A stretch of 64,000 bases of DNA from Azospirillum brasilense (GTDB taxonomy: Bacteria > Pseudomonadota > Alphaproteobacteria > Azospirillales > Azospirillaceae): assembly GCF_022023855.1 (NCBI RefSeq), contig NZ_CP059453.1, forward strand, positions 145,001-209,000, in the 5' to 3' direction. Below are positions 57,447 through 64,000 of the stretch, piece by piece. The stretch's first letter is position 1, and every line of letters starts with the position of its first letter. The notes beneath the pieces were generated by a model. It was given only the letters and a program-made list of their open reading frames with translations, searched no databases and was not told the origin of the DNA. Both the position numbers and the translations under genes were made by a program.

Positions 57447-59018
57447 ATGGCAGCGAAATTCGACCTGAACGACGACAGCGTCGTGGTGATCGTGGGCTCC
57501 GGGGCCGGCGGCGGCACGCTGGGCACCCAACTGGCGCTGAAGGGCATCAAGACGGTGATCCTGGAAGCCGGCGGCCGCCACAACATGGAGGATTTCCAGA
57601 ACGACGAATGGGCCAGCTTCGCCCAGATCTCCTGGCTCGACCCGCGCACCACCTCGGGAAGCTGGCGGGTGTCGCGGGATTTCCCCGGCCTGCCGGCCTG
57701 GATCGTCAAGGCGGTCGGCGGCTCCACCGTGCATTGGGCGGGTGCGGCGCTGCGCTTCCAGCCGCACGAGTTCAAGACGCGGACCGCCTACGGCGAGGTC
57801 GCCGGCGCCAACCTGCTGGACTGGCCGATCACGCTGGAGGAGCTGGAGCCCTGGTACGCCAAGGCCGAGGACCGCATGGGCGTCACCCGCACCAACGGCA
57901 TCCCCGGCCTGCCCGGCAACAACAACTTCAAGGTTCTGAAGGCCGGCGCCGACAAGATGGGCTACACGGAGTGCCACACCGGCAACATGGCCATCAACTC
58001 GGCGCCCCGCGACGGGCGCGGGAGCTGCCAGCAGATCGGCTTCTGCTTCCAGGGCTGCAAGTCCGGAGCGAAATGGTCGACCCTGATCGCCGAGATTCCC
58101 AAGGGCGAGGAGACCGGCAAGCTGGAGGTCCGCGCCAACGCCCAGGTGCTGAAGATCGAGCATGACGCCAAGGGCAAGGTGACCGGCGTCGTCTACGCCG
58201 ACAAGGACGGGGCGATCCAGCGCCAGAAGGCCCGCATCGTCGCGGTGGCCGGCAACTCCATCGAAAGTCCCCGGCTGCTGCTGAATTCCGCGTCCTCCCT
58301 GTTCCCGGACGGTCTCGCCAACTCCTCCGGACAGGTGGGGCGGAACTACATGCGGCACATGACAGGCTCGGTCTACGGCGTGTTCGAGAAGCCGGTGCGC
58401 ATGCACCGCGGCACCACCATGGCCGGCATCATCCGCGACGAGGCGAAGAACAAGCCCGACCGCGGCTTCGTCGGTGGCTACGAGATCGAGACCCTGTCGC
58501 TCGGCCTGCCCTTTATGGCCGCCTTCCTCGACCCCGGCGCCTGGGGGCGGGAATTCACCTCGGCGCTCGACGGCTACGACCACATGGCCGGCATGTGGCT
58601 GGTCGGCGAGGACATGCCGCAGGAAAGCAACCGCATCACCCTGCACGCCGACAAGAAGGACAAGTTCGGGATGCCCGTCCCCAACGTCCATTTCGACGAC
58701 CACCCCAACGACGTCGCCATGCGCCAGCACGCCTACCGGCAGGGCATGGCGCTGTATGAATCGGTGGGGGCGACCCGCAGCTTCCCGACGCCGCCCTACC
58801 CGTCCACCCACAATCTGGGCACCAACCGGATGAGCGGGAAGGCAAGCGACGGCGTGGTAAACAAGTGGGGCCAGACCCACGATGTGGCGAACCTGTTCGT
58901 CTCCGACGGCTCGCAGTTCACCACGGGCGGGGCCGAAAATCCCACCCTGACCATCGTCGCGCTGGCGCTGCGGCAAGCCGACTACATCGCCGGCCAAATG
59001 GCCAAGAACGCGATCTGA
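57447..59018 (+). CDS. GMC-family FAD-dependent oxidoreductase (large subunit)
   Basis: 523 residues. FAD-binding VVVIVGSGAGGGTLGTQLAL is at the N-terminus; VGGSTVHWAGAALRFQP and the C-terminal GAENPTLTIVALALRQADYI are GMC landmarks, and the active-site His of the family lies in the THNLGTNRMSG region. It is like gluconate, sorbitol or 2-ketogluconate dehydrogenase large subunits. Electrons usually pass to a cytochrome c subunit, not found here. AGGAAGGA precedes ATG 57447. Confidence 0.93.
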   Translation: MAAKFDLNDDSVVVIVGSGAGGGTLGTQLALKGIKTVILEAGGRHNMEDFQNDEWASFAQISWLDPRTTSGSWRVSRDFPGLPAWIVKAVGGSTVHWAGAALRFQPHEFKTRTAYGEVAGANLLDWPITLEELEPWYAKAEDRMGVTRTNGIPGLPGNNNFKVLKAGADKMGYTECHTGNMAINSAPRDGRGSCQQIGFCFQGCKSGAKWSTLIAEIPKGEETGKLEVRANAQVLKIEHDAKGKVTGVVYADKDGAIQRQKARIVAVAGNSIESPRLLLNSASSLFPDGLANSSGQVGRNYMRHMTGSVYGVFEKPVRMHRGTTMAGIIRDEAKNKPDRGFVGGYEIETLSLGLPFMAAFLDPGAWGREFTSALDGYDHMAGMWLVGEDMPQESNRITLHADKKDKFGMPVPNVHFDDHPNDVAMRQHAYRQGMALYESVGATRSFPTPPYPSTHNLGTNRMSGKASDGVVNKWGQTHDVANLFVSDGSQFTTGGAENPTLTIVALALRQADYIAGQMAKNAI

Positions 59019-59102
59019 TCGCTGCTCTGTCCCATTATTCGGGATGCTCCGCGGATTACAGCCCCTCTCTTCCGGACGGAGGAGGGGGGCACTCTTTTGC
59101 GC

Positions 59103-59495
59103 TCAGGCCGTCTCGCGTTCTTTTTCCGGGGCGGTGAAAGAGGCCGGAATTCCCGCCGGAAGGACGGCGGCGGCCACCGCGGCGAAATCGGTGCGCGCCT
59201 CTCGCTCCAGTTCTTCCACGCAGGGGCGGTGGCCCTTCACTTCCTGGGCGTATGTCAGACAGGCGCAGCGCAGAAGGCCGGCAAAATTGCGCCGCTCCAC
59301 CCCGCGGGCCAAGACTTCGTCGTGCAACTTTGACAAGAAGCGCCCCAGCGAAACGCCCTGCATCGCCGCGATTTCCTCCAGTGCGCCCCAGAAGGCCGCT
59401 TCCAGACAGACACTCGTCGAATGACCGCTGAGGCGGACCCGCCGGGTTACCATGCGGAAGCGCTCCGGGTCCTGACCGGCAAAAATTCGGCACAT
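59103..59495 (-). CDS. Ribbon-helix-helix domain protein
   Basis: 130 residues. The centre, TRRVRLSGHSTSVCLEAAFW followed by ALEEIAAMQGVSLGRFLSKL, is an RHH_4-type DNA-binding domain found in many alphaproteobacteria. ATG 59495 has GGAAGGAGACGAGGG before it. The tail after about residue 85 is unrelated and disordered. Probable transcription factor of unknown target. Confidence 0.85.
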   Translation of the reverse strand: MCRIFAGQDPERFRMVTRRVRLSGHSTSVCLEAAFWGALEEIAAMQGVSLGRFLSKLHDEVLARGVERRNFAGLLRCACLTYAQEVKGHRPCVEELEREARTDFAAVAAAVLPAGIPASFTAPEKERETA

Positions 59496-59907
59496 CCCTC
59501 GTCTCCTTCCAAACTTCCCCGACTCCTTGAATGCACTATGAACGGAAAATCCGTAATGCGCATTAATTTCCGCAAGACGGAACCCGCTCAGGTCGAGTGA
59601 AGAGGGAAAAACATCACCAAATCCGCGCGCATCGAAAAACACTGGAGACGCGCAGTCTTCCCCGGATACCACCCCCGCCCGCTGAAATATGCGCTTACCT
59701 CAGCCAACCCGGCGCAAAAGAACGAGCGTTGAAAATATGGGGAACCGTTTTCCGCAACGCATTTCTGTCACGGAACCCACCCCCGCCGACCCCGTTATTG
59801 GTTTCCGGTTTTCGACGTCACTCCGCTGCGCCGCAAAAATCCACTGTATTCGTGGCGAATTCCCCGGCGGCAATCCGATGACACGTCATTGATGAGAGGA
59901 TGGACAC
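59496..59907. other. Intergenic region upstream of the polysaccharide cluster
   Basis: About 400 bp of lower GC content without a supported gene. It must contain the promoter of the glycosyltransferase/mutase gene and of the ribbon-helix-helix gene. No clear operator was recognised. AGAGGATGG lies just before ATG 59908. Confidence 0.5.
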
Positions 59908-62388
59908 ATGAGTTGGGCCGGCCAACACCAGTTCCCAATCGGCAGAAACCGAAAAAGAACACGTCCGACCGCCGACTCTCCACACTCTGAGATCACCACC
60001 CCGCCCTCGCAGACCCTGATCTGCTTTTCGCACCTGCGCTGGAGCTTCGTTTACCAGCGGCCACAACATCTTATGTCGCGATTTGCGCGCGACCACCGCG
60101 TGCTGTTCGTCGAGGAGCCGATCCACAACGATACGCCCGAGCCCTGGCTGGACGTGCGCGAGGATGAGGGCGTCCTCGTCCTGGTGCCCCGCCTGCCCGC
60201 CGGCATGGACGGCGAGGCGGCCGTCACCGCCCAGCGCCAGCTGCTCGACCGCTATCTGGCCGAGGAGGGGGTGACCGACCCGATCCTCTGGTACTACACG
60301 CCGATGAGCCTCGGCCTGTCCGGCCATCTGCGCGGGGCGCTGGTGGTCTACGACTGCATGGACGAGCTGTCGGCCTTCCACGGCGCCCCGCCGGAGCTGG
60401 TCGAGCGCGAGCGGCAGCTGATGGCGCGGGCCGACGTGGTGTTCACCGGCGGCGTCAGTCTCTACGAGGCCAAGCGCACCCTGCACCCCAACGCCCACGC
60501 CTTCCCCAGCAGCGTCGACGTCGCCCATTTCGCCGCCGCCCGCGGCATCGTCGAGGAGCCCGCCGATCAGGCGGCCATCCCGCACCCGCGGCTGGGCTTC
60601 TACGGCGTCATCGACGAGCGGCTGGACATCGCCCTGCTGGACGCCGCCGCCGCGGCCCGGCCCGACTGGCAATTCGTCCTGGTCGGCCCGGTGGTGAAGA
60701 TCGACCCGGCCGACCTGCCCCGCCGCCCGAACATCCACTATCTCGGCCCGAAGAGCTACGACGACCTGCCGCATTATCTGGCGAGCTGGGACGTTGCCCT
60801 GATGCCCTTCGCGCGCAACGAGTCCACCCGCTTCATCAGCCCGACGAAGACGCCGGAATATCTGGCCGCCGGGCGCCCGGTCGTCTCCACCTCGATCACC
60901 GACGTGGTGCGCGGCTATGGCGACAGCGGCGTCGTGCGCATCGCCGACGCACCGGAGGATTTCGTCGCCGCCGTCGCGGCCGCCCTGGCCGACTCCGCCG
61001 ATCCGGAGCGGCTGCGCGCCACCGCCGACCACGTCCTGCGCGACATGTCCTGGGACAAGACGCAGGGCCGCATGAAGACGCTGATGGAACAGGCCCGCCA
61101 GCGCGGACGCGCCGCACCGCCGGCCCACCGCCCGGCACCGGCGATCCATCCGGCCACTCACCCGGTCAGGCACGTCAACGGGCGCGCCGCCGGCCGCCGC
61201 TCCGGCTTCGACTATCTGATCGTCGGGGCGGGCTTCGCCGGCAGCGTGCTGGCGGAACGTCTGGCGACGGGGCTGAACAAGCGCGTCCTGCTGATCGACC
61301 GGCGCCCGCACATCGGCGGCAACGCCTACGATCACTACGACGACGCGGGCGTGCTGATCCACCGCTACGGCCCGCACATCTTCCACACCAATGCCAAGCC
61401 GGTCGCCGACTACCTGTCGCGCTTCACCAAGTGGCGCCCCTACGAGCACCGCGTCCTGGCGCGGGTGGACGAGAGGCTCGTCCCGATCCCGATCAACCGG
61501 ACGACGGTCAACCAACTGTACGGGCTGGACCTCGACGAGGCCGGCGTGGCGGAGTTCCTGAAGAGCCGGGCGGAGCCGGTGGCCGACGTCCGCACCTCGG
61601 AGGACGTGGTGGTCGGCGCGGTCGGGCGGGAGCTGTACGAGAAGTTCTTCCGCGGCTACACCCGCAAGCAATGGGGCCTCGACCCGTCGCAGCTCGACAA
61701 GGCGGTGACCGCCCGCGTGCCGACGCGGACCAACGACGACGACCGCTATTTCGGCGACAGCTTCCAGGCGATGCCGCTGAACGGCTACACGCGCATGTTC
61801 GAGAGCATGCTCGACCACCCGAACATCAAGGTGATGCTGAACACCGATTTCGACGACGTGCGCGACGAGATCGCCTACGACCGCATCGTCTTCACCGGCC
61901 CGATCGACGAGTATTTCGGGCACCGCTTCGGCAAGCTGCCCTACCGCTCCCTGACCTTCCGGCACGAGACGGTCGACCGGGAGTGGTTCCAGCCCGTCGC
62001 CGTGGTGAACGAGCCGTCGGAGGCGGTGCCCTACACCCGCGTCACCGAGTACAAGCATCTGACCGGACAAAGCCACCCGAAGACCAGCATCACCTACGAG
62101 TACCCCTCCGCACAGGGCGATCCCTACTACCCGATCCCCCGCCCGGAGAACCAGGAGCTGTTCCGCAAGTACCAGGCGCTGGCCGACGGCACGCCGGACG
62201 TGATCTTCCTGGGCCGGCTCGGCACCTACCGCTACTACAACATGGATCAGGTGGTGGCGCAGGCGCTGGCGGTCTACGCCCGCCTGGAGAAGGAGGAGCA
62301 GCAGAGCCGCGGTCTCGCCGCCGCCGCGCGGGCCTTCGGCTCGCTGGGCGCGGAGCGGGAGGTGCGGGTCGCGGGGATGGGGGATTAG
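59908..62388 (+). CDS. glf: Glycosyltransferase / UDP-galactopyranose mutase fusion
   Basis: 826 residues with two enzyme modules. Residues about 36-395 form a GT4-like glycosyltransferase (ICFSHLRWSFVYQRPQHLMS, FVLVGPVVKIDPADLPRRPN, SPTKTPEYLAAGRPVVST). A Pro/His/Ala linker (about 405-430) leads to UDP-galactopyranose mutase (about 433-800) with FAD site DYLIVGAGFAGSVLAERLAT, RPHIGGNAYDHYDD and RYGPHIFHTN. The mutase makes UDP-galactofuranose, which the attached transferase may use. The symbol applies to the mutase half. Both halves appear complete. Confidence 0.92.
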   Translation: MSWAGQHQFPIGRNRKRTRPTADSPHSEITTPPSQTLICFSHLRWSFVYQRPQHLMSRFARDHRVLFVEEPIHNDTPEPWLDVREDEGVLVLVPRLPAGMDGEAAVTAQRQLLDRYLAEEGVTDPILWYYTPMSLGLSGHLRGALVVYDCMDELSAFHGAPPELVERERQLMARADVVFTGGVSLYEAKRTLHPNAHAFPSSVDVAHFAAARGIVEEPADQAAIPHPRLGFYGVIDERLDIALLDAAAAARPDWQFVLVGPVVKIDPADLPRRPNIHYLGPKSYDDLPHYLASWDVALMPFARNESTRFISPTKTPEYLAAGRPVVSTSITDVVRGYGDSGVVRIADAPEDFVAAVAAALADSADPERLRATADHVLRDMSWDKTQGRMKTLMEQARQRGRAAPPAHRPAPAIHPATHPVRHVNGRAAGRRSGFDYLIVGAGFAGSVLAERLATGLNKRVLLIDRRPHIGGNAYDHYDDAGVLIHRYGPHIFHTNAKPVADYLSRFTKWRPYEHRVLARVDERLVPIPINRTTVNQLYGLDLDEAGVAEFLKSRAEPVADVRTSEDVVVGAVGRELYEKFFRGYTRKQWGLDPSQLDKAVTARVPTRTNDDDRYFGDSFQAMPLNGYTRMFESMLDHPNIKVMLNTDFDDVRDEIAYDRIVFTGPIDEYFGHRFGKLPYRSLTFRHETVDREWFQPVAVVNEPSEAVPYTRVTEYKHLTGQSHPKTSITYEYPSAQGDPYYPIPRPENQELFRKYQALADGTPDVIFLGRLGTYRYYNMDQVVAQALAVYARLEKEEQQSRGLAAAARAFGSLGAEREVRVAGMGD

Positions 62389-62405
62389 GAGGAGCGCGCG
62401 CACTC

Positions 62406-62495
62406 TTGCCCCCACCCTTTTTCCCCCGCTGAGCGGGGGAGGGCGCTTTCTTATCCCCTCCCCTGCGAAGCGGGGGAGGGTTAGGGAGGGGGCAA
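62406..62495. repeat. Dispersed intergenic palindromic repeat, family 2, copy C
   Basis: Begins TTGCCCCCACC and ends GGGAGGGGGCAA, with inner CCCCCGCTGAGCGGGGG and CCCCTGCGAAGCGGGGG elements. Lies between the fusion gene and the GH1-like gene; related to 17047 and 39533. Confidence 0.85.
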
Positions 62496-62538
62496 GACTC
62501 CGCACACCCGGAACGCCCCAAAAAACACAGAGCCCCCC

Positions 62539-63687
62539 ATGCACACCCCCACCCTGTTCGACAGCGTCTTCCTCGGCGGCTTCGAATGCTCGACGCACCG
62601 GCGGCACGACGGGCGCCGGCTCGACCTGCTCGCGGCGACCGGCCACGACCGGCTGGCCGCCGAGGACTACCGGCGCATGGCCGCCCACGGCCTGCGCAGC
62701 GTGCGCGACGGCGTGCGCTGGCACCTCATCGAGACCACGCCGGGCCACTACGACTGGTCCAGCCTGCTGCCCATGGTCCGCGCGGCGCGGGAGGCCGGGG
62801 TCCAAGTGATCTGGGATCTCTGCCATTACGGCTGGCCGGACGACATCGACATCTGGCGTCCCGGCTTCGTGGAGCGTTTCGCCCGCTTCGCCGCGGCCAC
62901 CGCGGCCCTGCTCCGCGACGAGGGCGTGGAGGCGCCCGCCTATTGCCCGGTCAATGAAATCTCCTACTGGGCCTGGGCCGGCGGCGACATGAAGCGCTTC
63001 AACCCCATGGCCGAGCGCCGCGGGGCCGAACTCAAGCACCAGCTCGTCCGCGCCAGCATCGCGGCCATCGACGCGATCCGCGCCACCGACCCGCGCGCCC
63101 GCATTGTCCAGGTCGATCCGGTCATCAATGTGCTGCCACGCCCCGACCGCAAGGGCGACGCCGGAGCTGCGGAGGAGGCCAGGCTGGCTCAATACGAGGC
63201 GTGGGACATGATCGGTGGCTACGCCTGGCCGGGGCTGGGCGGCAAGCCGGAGTATCTGGACGTGATCGGGGTCAACTACTACTCCGACAACCAGTGGTTC
63301 CTGAAGGGCGGCACCATCGGACGCGACGACCCGCGCTACCGCCCCTTCGCCGACATCCTGGCTGAGGTGCACCGGCGTTACGGCCGCCCGGTCCTGGTGG
63401 CCGAGACCGGGGCCGAGGGAGACGCCCGCGTGCCCTGGCTCGACTATGTGACGGGGGAGGTGATCGCGGCCTTGAAGGCCGATGTGCCGGTGGAGGGCGT
63501 CTGCCTCTACCCGATCCTCGACTATCCCGGCTGGGCCAACGACCGCCATTGCGAGACCGGCCTCTACGGCCTGTGCGACGAGGATGGCGGGCGTTGCCTC
63601 CACCAACCGCTGGCCGCCGCCCTGGAGCGCGCGCAGGCCCGCGTCGGCGCGCTGCTCGGCCAGCCGCAGTATCAGGCGGCTCAATGA
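62539..63687 (+). CDS. Glycoside hydrolase clan A (GH1-like) protein
   Basis: 382-residue TIM-barrel protein. DYRRMAAHGLRSVRDGVRWH at the N-terminus, the acid/base candidate E140 in PVNEISYWAW and nucleophile candidate E289 in VLVAETGAEG match beta-glucosidase-like enzymes. There is no signal peptide, so it acts in the cytoplasm. Its ATGA overlap with an ABC exporter gene and position behind the transferase/mutase gene suggest trimming or remodelling of a surface glycan precursor. Reaction inferred from fold only. Confidence 0.87.
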   Translation: MHTPTLFDSVFLGGFECSTHRRHDGRRLDLLAATGHDRLAAEDYRRMAAHGLRSVRDGVRWHLIETTPGHYDWSSLLPMVRAAREAGVQVIWDLCHYGWPDDIDIWRPGFVERFARFAAATAALLRDEGVEAPAYCPVNEISYWAWAGGDMKRFNPMAERRGAELKHQLVRASIAAIDAIRATDPRARIVQVDPVINVLPRPDRKGDAGAAEEARLAQYEAWDMIGGYAWPGLGGKPEYLDVIGVNYYSDNQWFLKGGTIGRDDPRYRPFADILAEVHRRYGRPVLVAETGAEGDARVPWLDYVTGEVIAALKADVPVEGVCLYPILDYPGWANDRHCETGLYGLCDEDGGRCLHQPLAAALERAQARVGALLGQPQYQAAQ

Positions 63688-64000
63688 GCGGTTCGAGCAA
63701 GGACACCATCCCGAACCGTCCCGGCCGCTTCCTGCTGCGCTACATCCGGCGGCGGCCCTGGTCGTTCGGCGGGCTGTTCTCGGTGATCGTGGCGGCGGCG
63801 GGCTGCGCGGTCGCCGTGCAGTACGGGATGAAGCTGCTGATCGATGCCATGGCCTCCCCCGACCGGGCGGCGGCGGACGTGTGGACTCCGCTCGGCCTGT
63901 TCCTGGGCTTCATCGCGGCGGAAAACGTGCTGTGGCGGCTGGGCGGCTGGCTCGGCTGCCGGACCGTGCTGGCGACCGGCGTCGACATGCGGCTGGACCT
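63684..64000 (+). CDS. ABC transporter (exporter type) ATP-binding/permease protein, 5' part
   Basis: Begins at ATG 63684 and continues past the window edge; about 105 codons are visible. After MSGSSKDTIPNRPGRFLLRY comes a transmembrane segment pair (about 27-47, 70-90) like the N-terminal domain of a fused exporter. Overlaps the GH1-like stop by ATGA. Probably exports the glycan or lipid-linked product. Confidence 0.85.
   Translation, partial: MSGSSKDTIPNRPGRFLLRYIRRRPWSFGGLFSVIVAAAGCAVAVQYGMKLLIDAMASPDRAAADVWTPLGLFLGFIAAENVLWRLGGWLGCRTVLATGVDMRLD

Noticed and set aside
59818..63684. Minus-strand open frame of nearly 1300 codons
   Set aside because: Antisense to the glycosyltransferase/mutase and GH1-like genes, which carry clear catalytic motifs.

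Overview
The window is GC-rich, densely coded bacterial DNA. GC-ending codons, ATGA/GTGA gene overlaps, three families of tripartite or TRAP solute transporters and many GntR/LysR regulators fit a soil or rhizosphere alphaproteobacterium. An Azospirillum-like Rhodospirillales genome is my inference, not a database result. No rRNA, tRNA, CRISPR array or insertion sequence was found.

Region 1 (1-15150) is a hexuronate catabolism locus. It holds a UxuB/UxaB-type reductase, uronate isomerase (uxaC), altronate dehydratase (uxaA), a KduD-type reductase, a KdgF-type cupin, a TRAP transporter, methylglyoxal synthase, an AKR14-type reductase and three FCD-type GntR regulators. Seven short AT-rich palindromes (core ATAYTARTAT) lie at the promoters of these units and look like one shared operator family. 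A low-GC dGTPase gene with AT-rich flanks (about 2150-4000) interrupts the locus.

Region 2 (15242-28300) has a LysR/TauE pair and then a tripartite tricarboxylate transporter operon with two tandem TctC binding proteins, TctB and TctA. TerC, a universal stress protein and a TctD-type response regulator follow. Next is a TctE-type histidine kinase fused to a whole periplasmic binding protein. Two unknown proteins end the region.

Region 3 (28444-47042) has a PAS/LuxR regulator and a peptide-type ABC transporter without ATPases. A ten-gene minus-strand operon follows: MaoC hydratase, MmgE/PrpD, acyl-CoA dehydrogenase, class III CoA transferase, GntR, GatC-like, amidase, TRAP DctQ, TRAP DctM, GntR. 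Divergent to it are a CitE-type lyase, an MFS carrier and a TRAP binding protein. The enzyme set suggests breakdown of a branched C5 dicarboxylate through a citramalyl-CoA-like intermediate. A TTGTACGTACAA palindrome sits in the divergent promoter and a near copy precedes the TRAP binding protein. An atypical SDR follows.

Region 4 (47180-64000) has a small membrane peptide, two glycosyltransferases (GT9 and TPR-GT41), an ECF sigma/anti-sigma/periplasmic sensor triplet, an ankyrin protein, a LysR/DUF1127 pair, a metallo-beta-lactamase fold hydrolase, a VOC protein, a two-subunit GMC dehydrogenase, a ribbon-helix-helix protein, and the start of a polysaccharide cluster (a glycosyltransferase/UDP-galactopyranose mutase fusion, a GH1-like protein and a truncated ABC exporter). 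Two families of dispersed palindromic intergenic repeats, with two and three copies, are scattered through the window.
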